A DNA stretch of 64,000 nt from positions 620,001 to 684,000 of the forward strand of contig CBDEGU010000012.1 of the NCBI GenBank assembly GCA_965238045.1, given 5' to 3'. The position numbers and the translations under genes are program-made. The DNA comes from CBDEGU01 sp965238045 (lineage in GTDB: Bacteria > Acidobacteriota > Terriglobia > Bryobacterales > UBA6623). Numbering within the stretch: the stretch's first letter is position 1; every line of letters begins with the position of its first letter. Positions 54,207 through 62,921 of the stretch are shown here, piece after piece. Under the pieces are notes generated by a model, which made no database searches, was not told the origin of the DNA, and saw only the letters and a program-made list of their open reading frames with translations.

Positions 54207-56149
54207 ATCGGGATAGGGGGAGGCCTCACGGCTCCCTCCTCCCACACCACCGGGCATACGGGTCCGTACCACGGCGGTTCGGATGAGTTAAGCGTTCGAA
54301 GATACCGACACTCGGGGAAGGCCGAGCGAGTCGAAATAGGCATTGGGCAGCGCTTGCTGGACCGCCGCGTGTCGCGACATCGCCCAGAAACCAGTCGGGG
54401 AACCAGCAGCCACGGCTGCTCGCATGTGAGGCACGCCCAAGCGCCGTAAGTTGACGTATCGAGTCGGCCCGCTTCCCCACTGTCTCCAGATCATCATGCG
54501 CAACCTCCGACGAATCCGCGCGTCCAGGTTGCGAAGCACCAACGGGTTCTGGCTGAAACCAAAGTAGCTTTGCCAGCCGCGCAGATACGGCTGCAACGAG
54601 CCGATCATCTGCTCGATACTAATCCCGCGTGTCCTGCTCGTGAGTTCCCGCACTCGCGCCTGAAACCGCTTGAGCGCCTGCGGCGAAATCAATCGCCGTG
54701 GCTCCGCACCGGTCGTTAAGCGAAAGCCTAAGAACTTCCGCTCGTCTGGTCGAGCCACTGCACTCTTCGATGCGTTGACCTGGAGCCGGAGTTTCTTCGT
54801 GAGAAACCGGCAGACGCCGGCCATCACCCGTTCGCCAGCTCGCCGACTGCGAACGTAGATGTTGCAGTCGTCGGCATAACGGCAGAATCGATGGCCGCGC
54901 CATTCCAACTCCCGATCCAGATCGTCGAGCACAAGGTTCGAGAGTAACGGAGACAATGGCCCGCCTTGCGGCGTGCCTTCATCCACAGGACTCACCAGCC
55001 CGTCTTCCATCACCCTGGCAGTAAGAAACGCCCGGATGAGTTTCAGCAATCGCTTGTCGGCGACACGCTGAGCAACGCGAGCCATCAGCTGGTCATGATT
55101 GACGCGATCGAAGAACTTCTCCAGATCGATGTCCACCACCCACTGATAGCCCTCGGCGATGTAGGCTTGCGCCTGCGCCACCGCCTGCTGCGCCGAACGT
55201 CCCGGCCGAAAGCCATGGCTGTGATCGGAAAACGTCGGATCCCAGCGCTTTTGCAGAACCTGTAACACCGCCTGCTGGATCAGTCGGTCGAGCACCGTAG
55301 GGATGCCCAACTTCCTGACTCCACCGCCGGGCTTTGGGATTTTCACCCGTCGCACCGGTTGCGGCTTGTAAGTTCCTCGAAGTAACGGTTCCCGGATGGC
55401 CGGCCAGTATTCGCGTAGGTCCTCCCAGCTCTCGTCAATGGTTCTGCCATCGACGCCCGGACTTCCCTGGTTACCCTGGACTCGTTTCCAAGCCTTTACG
55501 AGATTGTTTCGCTCGCACACCTCCTCCATCAGTCGTTCTTCTGGCGGGGCTTTCGGTCTCTCGCTTCACCGCGAACGGTTCGGTCCCTTGCTGAGCGCAC
55601 CTCGGGGCTTCACCCTTTGACACGTCCCTGAAGGCCAGTCGTTGCTGGATTTTCTGCCGCTTGCCGTCCATGAGTTGCGAGTCCTACTTGCCGCTCTCTT
55701 CCGTTCGGGCCTTCGACCATCGTTCCCGGCTGGGCCTATCTGTTCGCTCCGCCTTTCGGCTTTCCGAGTGCCTCATTAGCCTTACCGACTGCATGGCCTA
55801 CTTTGCCCTCTGCTGACTTCTGCGTTCCGGTCAAGTCGCCTCTCGGCTCCCTCAGTCCCCAATAGCGGGACAGAACGCAGACCTCCCGGGGTAAGTCTGA
55901 CCGCCTTCACCGCACACCTGCCGGATCTACAGCCTTGGCCCTTGATGGATGTGGACTTCGCGATCAGTCGTTCGCTCGTCCGACCAGGGATGCCTCTTAT
56001 CCGGTTTCTGTTCGTCAGGTCACGGCTTTGATCCACGCTTCCTTCAGACCCCGCCTCGCGGCGACGCCCTTGCGCTTCACTAGCACTTCGTCTCCATCAG
56101 ACTGTGCAGAGGACTTTCACCTCCAAGCTGTCAGACATGCCCGGCACAC
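54207..56149 (-). mobile_element. Group II intron, complete
   Basis: About 1.94 kb. The 5' end on the minus strand reads GTGTGCCGGGCATG with GGAGGTGAAAGTCCTC a little further in, both standard group II intron sequences. The 3' end is near 54207 (CCTATCCCGAT). Domain V is recognisable at about 54245-54280 (GAACCGCCGTG...CGGTGGTG). The region just before the ORF has AACGCAGAAGTCAGCAGAGG, also typical. It is inserted next to a CCGCTG-C-CAGCGG hairpin in an IS91-like leader. Confidence 0.88.
54288..55529 (-). CDS. Group II intron reverse transcriptase/maturase
   Basis: 413 residues. RT domain blocks are clear: VRKLGIPTVLDRLIQQAV, SHGFRPGRSAQQAV, WVVDIDLEKFFDRVNHD, GTPQGGPLSPLLSN, and the catalytic FCRYADDCNIYV. 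A maturase (GIIM) domain follows (ISIEQMIGSLQPYLRGWQSYF). There is no C-terminal HNH endonuclease, so it should depend on ssDNA at replication forks or hairpins for retrohoming. Confidence 0.95.
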   Translation of the reverse strand: MEEVCERNNLVKAWKRVQGNQGSPGVDGRTIDESWEDLREYWPAIREPLLRGTYKPQPVRRVKIPKPGGGVRKLGIPTVLDRLIQQAVLQVLQKRWDPTFSDHSHGFRPGRSAQQAVAQAQAYIAEGYQWVVDIDLEKFFDRVNHDQLMARVAQRVADKRLLKLIRAFLTARVMEDGLVSPVDEGTPQGGPLSPLLSNLVLDDLDRELEWRGHRFCRYADDCNIYVRSRRAGERVMAGVCRFLTKKLRLQVNASKSAVARPDERKFLGFRLTTGAEPRRLISPQALKRFQARVRELTSRTRGISIEQMIGSLQPYLRGWQSYFGFSQNPLVLRNLDARIRRRLRMMIWRQWGSGPTRYVNLRRLGVPHMRAAVAAGSPTGFWAMSRHAAVQQALPNAYFDSLGLPRVSVSSNA

Positions 56150-56247
56150 GACTAAGCCGCTGGCAGCGGCGGGGACCTACGGGGAGGCGGAATCTGACAG
56201 CATGAACAACCTCAAGGAGGTTGTTCATGACCCAACTACGTCAGAGA
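56150..56247 (+). mobile_element. IS91-type element, leader and first codons
   Basis: TAAGCCGCTGGC and GGGGAGGC match the leader of the IS91 copy near 38240-38290. The hairpin GAACAACC-TCAAGGA-GGTTGTTC (56204-56226) and the start ATGAC-CAACTACGTCAGA-type sequence match 38319-38360. Homology ends at the MITE. Confidence 0.7.
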
Positions 56248-56367
56248 GGTATTGTCAAGTTAACGCATCACAAGCTGAGACAGCCCCAAGATATGGGTAG
56301 CGAGACCGCGCCTGAATACTCGATATGGCGGCTTGGTCCCTCGGCTACCAGTTAACTTGACAATGCC
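56248..56367. mobile_element. 120-bp MITE with 17-bp terminal inverted repeats
   Basis: GGTATTGTCAAGTTAAC at 56248-56264 pairs with GTTAACTTGACAATGCC at 56351-56367 (16 of 17). It has no coding capacity. No target duplication is evident. A related end, GGCATTGTCAGGTTAAC, occurs at 37677. Confidence 0.75.
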
Positions 56368-56545
56368 TGCCTGAGATCTTGCTCCAGAAGCAAAGGGTCA
56401 CCGTCTGGTTCATATCCCCGTCGAAAGAGCAACCGCTTTGAGGGAACTTCTGGCCCGGAGTTCGGGACCGGGCAGGGTGGTGAGGTATACTGTCGATGGT
56501 GCCAGGGTCGAAATGGAAGTCCTGATCAAGGCCGCGCGAGGTTCC

Positions 56546-58183
56546 ATGTCTCGCCCGGGCCTGCGGCTAGTCTGTGCAGGGCTTTTTGTGCTCTGCGTCA
56601 TTTATTCCGCTCAGTCGAGCCGCGAGGCCTCGCTTTCCGTTCGCATCCTCGATGCCGGCACCGGTCAACCCACGCCGGTGCGGGTCCTGCTGACGAACTC
56701 GGACGGCAACACTCCTCGGGTCACGGGCGCCTTAGCGGTCTCGGAATCTGCGCTCCCTATCCCGGACGCCGCCATTCCGGTCATGTACGGGCGCTACGAT
56801 CGCGCGGAAGGGTATCTGCTCCAGCCCGACGGCTCCTTCTACGTCGATGGGGCATTCGAGGCGCAACTGCCCCCGGGGACGTATTCACTCAAGCTGTCCA
56901 AGGGATATGAGTTCGTCGCGCAAACCGTGAAGCTCAACCTCAACCCGGGCGAGAGCCTTTCCCAAGAGTACAAGCTGGAGCGCTGGATCAACATGCCCCG
57001 GCGTGGTTGGTACTCTGGGGACGATCACATTCACCTGCGGCGGTCGCCGCGCGACGACCCGGCCATTCTTCGCTGGGCGGCAGCGGAGGATGTGCACGTG
57101 GCGCATCTTCTCCAAATGGGGGATTTTTGGGCCACTTATTACTCTCAATATGCGTGGGGCAGCAGGGGCCGTTACCGCGAAGGGGACTACATCCTCTCGC
57201 CCGGTCAGGAAGGCCCCCGGACGCCCGAGATCGGTCACACTATCTCGCTCGGTGCGGAAGAGTTCGTCCGGTTTCGGGACGATTACTACAACTACGGCCG
57301 TGTTTTCGACCAAGTGCACGAGCTGGGTGGCATTACCGGCTTCGCCCATCAAGCGATGACCTTTCACGGTTATCGCGGAATGACACTGAACGTGTTGCGA
57401 GGGAGGGTCGACTTTCTCGAGGTGATGCAGTTCTGTCCACAGGAAGGGCCGCTGGCGTTGAAGCACTATTATCATTTCCTGGATCTTGGGTACAAGCTTA
57501 CAGCGTTAGGCGGCTCAGACTTTCCCTGGTGTGGGCGAGGACCTCGCTTTGGTCTTGAACAGGGGTGTTCGCAGATCGGCGACGCCCGGTTCTATACCTA
57601 TACCGGTGATAGCCTCTCGTTTGACCGCTGGCTGCAGGGCGTAAAGGCAGGCCGCACCTTCGTTACCAGCGGACCGATGCTGGAATTTACGGTGAATGAC
57701 CGGCTGCCTGGAGCGACGCTGGATGTCGAACCGGGTACTGAAGTAAGGATCTCAGCCAAAGCCTACGGGCAGGCGTCTCAGATCCCCTTACGTCAGCTGG
57801 AAATCGTGGGGCATGGAAAAACGTTGGCGAAAGTCTCTGCGGGGGAGCCGGGTCAGAGTAAGGAAGTGCTCTCTATCGAGATAGAGCTGCCGGTGGAACG
57901 TGGGATCTGGGTCGCCGCCCGGGCAGATGCCGCCCACACCCAAGTCGCCCATACGACGCCAGTCTACATCAGAGTGGACGGAGCGAGCTTCCACAACCCG
58001 ACAACGGCTGATCACTACCTCGAGCTTTGTCGCAACTACCTTAAGGAGCTGGAAGAAGATCTGGCCCACGCGGGAGAAAGAATCGACAACCAGGCTGCCC
58101 GACACAAACAGAACCTGGAACGGCAGATCATTGAAACCAGAGCCGTGCTAAAGCACTTGGCTTCGCGTCTGGGCCGGGAATGA
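56546..58183 (+). CDS. CehA/McbA-family metallohydrolase, exported
   Basis: 545 residues from ATG 56546, which starts a signal peptide (LRLVCAGLFVLCVIYSAQS). The frame is open 36 codons upstream but without protein character. A carbohydrate-binding-like sandwich (about 30-150: VRILDAGTGQPTPVRV) precedes the PHP-type domain with GDDHIHLRR, FAHQAMTFHGY and LTALGGSDFPW, the metal ligands of the CehA_McbA group. Relatives hydrolyse carbaryl-type esters and phosphoesters, but most have unknown substrates. It opens the catabolic block on the right. Confidence 0.85.
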   Translation: MSRPGLRLVCAGLFVLCVIYSAQSSREASLSVRILDAGTGQPTPVRVLLTNSDGNTPRVTGALAVSESALPIPDAAIPVMYGRYDRAEGYLLQPDGSFYVDGAFEAQLPPGTYSLKLSKGYEFVAQTVKLNLNPGESLSQEYKLERWINMPRRGWYSGDDHIHLRRSPRDDPAILRWAAAEDVHVAHLLQMGDFWATYYSQYAWGSRGRYREGDYILSPGQEGPRTPEIGHTISLGAEEFVRFRDDYYNYGRVFDQVHELGGITGFAHQAMTFHGYRGMTLNVLRGRVDFLEVMQFCPQEGPLALKHYYHFLDLGYKLTALGGSDFPWCGRGPRFGLEQGCSQIGDARFYTYTGDSLSFDRWLQGVKAGRTFVTSGPMLEFTVNDRLPGATLDVEPGTEVRISAKAYGQASQIPLRQLEIVGHGKTLAKVSAGEPGQSKEVLSIEIELPVERGIWVAARADAAHTQVAHTTPVYIRVDGASFHNPTTADHYLELCRNYLKELEEDLAHAGERIDNQAARHKQNLERQIIETRAVLKHLASRLGRE

Positions 58184-58212
58184 CTTTGCTCGCGGCTTCG
58201 AACGCAACTGAC

Positions 58213-58495
58213 CTACCGGCCAGACTCCTTGCCGGAGGCAGCAAAATGTCTCGCAATTTCTCCAGGTGACAAGGCGCGATAATAGACCGCCACCTCATCG
58301 ATCCTTCCTTCAAAGTTGGCAACAGAGTCGCTTCGGCCGCCTATGAACAGCTTGCCGGATGAAGAAAAGCTCTTGTGGGGCCACTTGCCAGAGATCTCCC
58401 GCGTCGTCCTCCCGTTCAAGTATACTGTTACCTTGTTGCCATCACGCACGATCGCCACGCGGGCGCGTTGAGCCCGGTCGTAGCTCGATTCGAGA
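58213..58495 (-). pseudogene. LamG/concanavalin-like domain, C-terminal fragment
   Basis: RVAIVRDGNKVTVYLNGR, KLFIGGRSDSVANFEGRIDEV and VYYRALSPGEIARHF are the ordinary last strands of a LamG domain as found at the end of large exported proteins of this phylum. The upstream part of the gene is replaced at about 58490 by sequence coding on the other strand. Confidence 0.7.
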
Positions 58496-59039
58496 CCATC
58501 CGCATATCGCGTCGCAAGCCCGATCCGGACCGCGTGCGCGAAAGTCTGGAGTTGGTCAAGAAGGATCCGCAAACCGTTGGGCGAACTGAATGGACCTTCG
58601 CCAAAGAGACCGTCTTGCTCGATGCTCTGTTGCAAAAGGCTCCAGAACTGGATGTCGAGATCCAGGCGGTCCAGGTCGGGCCGGCGGTCTTTCTTTCCAC
58701 TCCGGGAGAAATGTTCGTCGACTTCGGATTGCGGCTACGCGAGAGCAGCAGTTTCCCGTTCACGGTTCCCGTCGAACTCGCCAATGGCACGGCGGGGTAC
58801 ATACCTACCGAGGAGGCGCTGGGGCCTCACGGCGGGGGCTACGAGACACGTCTGACGAGCTACGTAATCTCGTGCCGTCGGCCGGACGTCAGATGGTGGA
58901 GGCAGCCGTTAAGCTGGCGCGGTCGCTCAAGCCCGGCGCGGTCCCGCATCCGGCGAAGGCTTCGCCCTTTAGCAAGGACGGTAGCGGGATAGGTTCGAGG
59001 CCGTGGTCCTACGGTAACGTGCCGCCTGAATTAAAGTAG
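58486..59039 (+). pseudogene. Neutral ceramidase-like protein, C-terminal fragment with frameshift
   Basis: The frame DPDRVRESLELVKKDP, VEIQAVQVGPAVFLSTPGEM and ELANGTAGYIPTEEAL shows the C-terminal part of alkaline/neutral ceramidase-like hydrolases. One base is missing near 58865 (LTSY/NLVPSAGRQM), after which the other frame runs to TAG 59037. The N-terminal two thirds are absent. An intact-looking start of the same family follows at 62922. Confidence 0.75.
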
Positions 59040-59071
59040 TCGTGAATGGGTTCGAAACACGGAGATTCTCA

Positions 59072-59851
59072 ATGAAGCATCCAGAACAAGAAGGCCCTCG
59101 GCGGCGCGAAACGTCAGCCCGCCATGCGTGGTGGAGAGCGACAGGTCTCACCGCCGGAATCTTGATCGCGGCCCTTGCGGTTGCCGCGGTGGCCGATCTA
59201 CCTCCAACCGGCAAGACCGTCAAGCTCTTTGACGGCAAGAGCCTGAAGCATTTCGACACTTTCCTCCGCGACAAGGGGTTCAACAACGACCCGCAACACG
59301 TCTTTCAGGTAGCGAACGGCACCGTCCATGTGTCGGGCAAGGAGTACGGTTACTTCATCACGAAGAAGGAGTACGGCGACTACTATCTCAGTTTGGAGTT
59401 CAAGTGGGGTGATGCAACTTATGCTCCTCGGGAAGGTAAGGCGCGGGACGCCGGCATCCTCTATCACGTCGTCGGAGGGAACAAGATCTGGCCTAAGTCC
59501 CTCGAGTTTCAGATGATCGAGGGCGGGACGGGAGACATCCTCGTGGTCGGAGGTGGTTCCCTCACCGTCAAGGGAGAAACTAAGACCCGCGGCCGTTTCA
59601 ATCGTTTCGGCAAAGGCCCGTGGGAAGATGTTGCCGGTTATCGCGACCCGGAGAACGAACTGGAGAAGCCTCACGGCGAGTGGAATCTCATCGAGATGAT
59701 CGCCGACGGCGGTCACGTCAAATACTGGGTCAACGGAAAACTCGCCAACGAGGGAAGCGGGGCGGACGTGACCCGCGGCAAGATCCTGTTTCAGTCCGAA
59801 GGGGCGGAAGTGTTCTACCGCAACATTGAACTCCGGCCTCTGAAAAAGTAG
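59072..59851 (+). CDS. DUF1080 (3-keto-disaccharide hydrolase-like) exported protein
   Basis: 259 residues from ATG 59072, with GGAG 8 bp upstream; an earlier in-frame ATG (59045) lacks one. The transmembrane/signal segment is about 24-44. The domain starts KTVKLFDGKSLKHFD and shows LSLEFKWGD, DAGILYHVVG, SLEFQMIEGG and NLIEMIADGGHVKYWVNG, the jelly-roll core of DUF1080. Family members have been linked to cleavage of 3-keto-glycosides. It is 23 bp upstream of the PVC-type dehydrogenase, probably in one operon. Confidence 0.9.
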   Translation: MKHPEQEGPRRRETSARHAWWRATGLTAGILIAALAVAAVADLPPTGKTVKLFDGKSLKHFDTFLRDKGFNNDPQHVFQVANGTVHVSGKEYGYFITKKEYGDYYLSLEFKWGDATYAPREGKARDAGILYHVVGGNKIWPKSLEFQMIEGGTGDILVVGGGSLTVKGETKTRGRFNRFGKGPWEDVAGYRDPENELEKPHGEWNLIEMIADGGHVKYWVNGKLANEGSGADVTRGKILFQSEGAEVFYRNIELRPLKK

Positions 59852-59874
59852 TGCGCCTGAAGAGGTAAGCCACC

Positions 59875-62800
59875 GTGCTAACGTACCGAGCTTTCGCACT
59901 CGTCCTTTTGCTATGCGCGTCCCTGGCGGTGACCGGTTGTGGCGGGGATGTTCCGCCCTACAAGCCCGAACAGGCCATGAGCTTGCTCGAACTGCCTGAG
60001 GGTTTTCGCATTGAACTCGTCGCGGCCGAACCGAACGTCGTCGATCCGGTTGCGATAACCTTCGACGAACAGGGGCGTATCTACGTGGTCGAGATGCGCG
60101 ACTATCCCCTTGACCTGCATCCTCTGGGACAGATCAAGCGGCTCGAAGACACCGACGGCGACGGCTACTACGAAACCAGCACTCTTTTTGCGGACGGGCT
60201 CGATTTCCCCAACGGCGTCATGCGCTGGCGTGATGGCATCTTGGTCACGGCCGCGCCCGACATTCTGTATCTCGAAGACTCGGATGGCGACGGACAGGCG
60301 GACATCCGGCGGGTCGTTCTGACCGGATTCGCGGCCACGAATCCTCAACTGCGCGTCAACGGTCTGCGCTACGGCGTGGACAACTGGGTTTACGCGAATT
60401 ACCCCCGCGTGATTCAGCCCCGGAAGTTTGTTGAAGAGTTCGGTGATCCCGGCGAAGCGCTGCGGTTTCCAGAGCACCCGGAGACCGCCGCCGCCGACAT
60501 CCGCGCGGAAGATATCCGCTTTCGGCCAGACCAAGGCCGTATCGAGGCCCTGGGCGGTGGTTCGCAGTTCGGCAATTCTTTCGACGATTGGGGCAACCGG
60601 TTTACAGTCTGGAACAACGACTACGTTCGCTTCTTGGTGATTGAGAGCCGCTACCTGCAGCAGAACCCTTATCTCGCCGTTGAAAGAACTTACGACTCAC
60701 CCTCTGAACTCGATCATTCGGCCCCGGTTTACCCCATCACCGAGGACCCGCTTCACATTCACGATTCCCAGATCGGCCACTTTACGTCCGCATGCGGACT
60801 TTCGGTCTACACCGGCGGAATTTTCCCCGAAGGATTCCAGAACAACACCTTCAATTGTGAACCGGTCCACAACTTGGTGCGGCGGAGCATCATCGAACCA
60901 ACGACCGCCAGCTTCGCGGCCAAGCCGGCATACGACGGCCGCGAGTTCCTAGCTTCGAAGGACAGTTGGTTCCGGCCGGTGTTCACGACCACGGGGCCCG
61001 ACGGCGCGCTGTACATCGTCGACTACTATCGATTTACGGTCGAGCATCCCGAGTTCGTGCCGCCGGAATTGTCGAAGGAAATTGAATTCAACTCCAAGCG
61101 TCAGCTCGGGCGGATCTATCGCGTGCTTCACGAATCGTCGAAACGCTGGCCACAGCCGAATCTTTTGCAGGCCTCGACCGCCGAGTTGGTTGACAACCTG
61201 CGGCATCCGAACCAGTGGTGGCGGATGGAGTCGCAGCGGCTGTTGATCGATCGCGGCGATTCCGCGGCTGTCGAGCCGCTACTCTCGCTGCTGCGTAAGG
61301 CGGACTCGGCGGTCACGCGCATCCATGCGTTGTGGTCGCTCGACGGCTTGAAAGCGCTCGATAACGAACTCGTCATAGCGGCGCTTTCCGATCCGGATCC
61401 TGCCGTCCGGCGTCACGCGATTCGACTTGCGGAGAATCGACTTCCCGACGCCGCTCTGCAAAAGGAACTGCCGCGGCTGGTCGATGACCCCGACTCGCAC
61501 GTACGGTTTCAGTTGACCTTGACGGTTGCGCTACGGCAGGACGACCTTCCCGACGACCAGTCGTTCCGCACATTGCAGCAGATTGCTCTCGGCCACACCG
61601 AAGACCCCTGGTTTCGCATCGCCGTGTTGACATCGGCGGCCAAGAACGCCGGACGATGGTTTCGGACGTTGCTGCAGAGTCCGGGTTTCGTCGACAATGC
61701 GTCCGAAGGAAGACGAGACTTTCTGCGGCGAACGGCAGCGATCGTCGGGGCGCGACACCGGGACGAAGAGATGACGGATGTGCTGGCGAGGATCCGAAAC
61801 GAGCGAGGTGCCAAGTCCGCTTGGTGGCGGAAGGCCAGTTTGGAGGGACTTGGCGATGGGCTCAGCCAAGGGTCTGGCGGCGGAGTCCGGCTGGCGAAAG
61901 GCCAACCGATTCTCGAGAGCCTTCTGTTGGAAAGCGGACCGGAGATCGGAGAAGCGGCGCTTCAAGTGGCTTGGCGAGTTGAGCTCGATGACTCTGCGGC
62001 GCTGCGGCGGCTGATAGCTCAGAAGACCGGCTTGGCCCGTGACGATCAAGCGGACCTGGCTGAGCGGGAGTACGCAGTGGGCGTTCTCGGGCTCGATCCG
62101 ACCGGGACCACGATCGGAACTCTCACAGCGCTCCTCGCGCCGCAGCGACCCGAGGAGGTACGCCATGCCGCCGCCCGCGCCCTGGCTCGTTCGCCGCACG
62201 GCGATGTGGCCGGTGTTTTCAGGGAACAGTGGCGCAGTTTTTCCGCGCCCATGCGCGAGATCGCGTTGGGTTGGTTCTTCGTCGACCGGGCGCGGCTTCC
62301 CGTTTTGCTCGACGCGGTGGAGGCGGGCGAGATTCAACCCTGGTCGCTCGGGCGCGCCCGCAGCCGGCAGTTGCAGCGCTATCCCGACGAGGAAATCAAA
62401 CAACGTGCCCTAGCGCTGCTCGAGCAAGCCCAGGGCGAAGAGCGTCAAGCCGTTTATGAGCGCTACCTCCCCGCGTTGCGCTTGACGGGCGACCCCGAGC
62501 ACGGCCGGCGGATTTTTCAAGACGCCTGTTCGGACTGCCACAAGATCGGCGACCATGGCCACGAGGTCGGTCCGGATTTGATGTCGGTAACTGCCCGCTA
62601 CAAAGAGGTGTTGCTCGCCGATATCCTGATACCGAACCAGGCGGTCGAAACCGGCTATGAGGAATATCTGGTCGAGACGGTCGATGGGCAATCCCTTTCC
62701 GGGATCATCGCCAAGCAGACCCCGACAACGCTGACCATCCGACGGGCGAAGGGCGAGGAGGACACCGTGCTGCGGAAGAACGTCAAGAGTATGTATTCCC

Positions 62801-62895
62801 TGAGTGTTTCACCCATGCCGGAAGACGTCGAGCAGAACGTCGATGTGCAGGGGATGGCCGACCTGATTGCCTACGTCAAAAGCTTGGGAACCTGA
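59875..62895 (+). CDS. PVC-type haem-binding membrane dehydrogenase, lipoprotein
   Basis: 1006 residues starting at GTG 59875 after GAAGAGG. The N-terminus has a lipobox (LAVTGCGGD). Next comes a six-bladed propeller of the soluble glucose dehydrogenase/NHL type (about 35-410: LPEGFRIELVAAEPNVVDPV, GRIYVVEMRDYP), then HEAT-like helical repeats (about 420-840) and a C-terminal cytochrome c domain with CSDCH (885-889) and ending TLTIRRAKGEEDTVLRKNVKSM. It should oxidise a sugar or related substrate at the cell surface or periplasm. Such proteins are abundant in Planctomycetota, Verrucomicrobiota and Solibacter-like bacteria. Confidence 0.92.
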   Translation: MLTYRAFALVLLLCASLAVTGCGGDVPPYKPEQAMSLLELPEGFRIELVAAEPNVVDPVAITFDEQGRIYVVEMRDYPLDLHPLGQIKRLEDTDGDGYYETSTLFADGLDFPNGVMRWRDGILVTAAPDILYLEDSDGDGQADIRRVVLTGFAATNPQLRVNGLRYGVDNWVYANYPRVIQPRKFVEEFGDPGEALRFPEHPETAAADIRAEDIRFRPDQGRIEALGGGSQFGNSFDDWGNRFTVWNNDYVRFLVIESRYLQQNPYLAVERTYDSPSELDHSAPVYPITEDPLHIHDSQIGHFTSACGLSVYTGGIFPEGFQNNTFNCEPVHNLVRRSIIEPTTASFAAKPAYDGREFLASKDSWFRPVFTTTGPDGALYIVDYYRFTVEHPEFVPPELSKEIEFNSKRQLGRIYRVLHESSKRWPQPNLLQASTAELVDNLRHPNQWWRMESQRLLIDRGDSAAVEPLLSLLRKADSAVTRIHALWSLDGLKALDNELVIAALSDPDPAVRRHAIRLAENRLPDAALQKELPRLVDDPDSHVRFQLTLTVALRQDDLPDDQSFRTLQQIALGHTEDPWFRIAVLTSAAKNAGRWFRTLLQSPGFVDNASEGRRDFLRRTAAIVGARHRDEEMTDVLARIRNERGAKSAWWRKASLEGLGDGLSQGSGGGVRLAKGQPILESLLLESGPEIGEAALQVAWRVELDDSAALRRLIAQKTGLARDDQADLAEREYAVGVLGLDPTGTTIGTLTALLAPQRPEEVRHAAARALARSPHGDVAGVFREQWRSFSAPMREIALGWFFVDRARLPVLLDAVEAGEIQPWSLGRARSRQLQRYPDEEIKQRALALLEQAQGEERQAVYERYLPALRLTGDPEHGRRIFQDACSDCHKIGDHGHEVGPDLMSVTARYKEVLLADILIPNQAVETGYEEYLVETVDGQSLSGIIAKQTPTTLTIRRAKGEEDTVLRKNVKSMYSLSVSPMPEDVEQNVDVQGMADLIAYVKSLGT

Positions 62896-62921
62896 GTCGC
62901 CAAGCGAAGGAGAATCAAACG

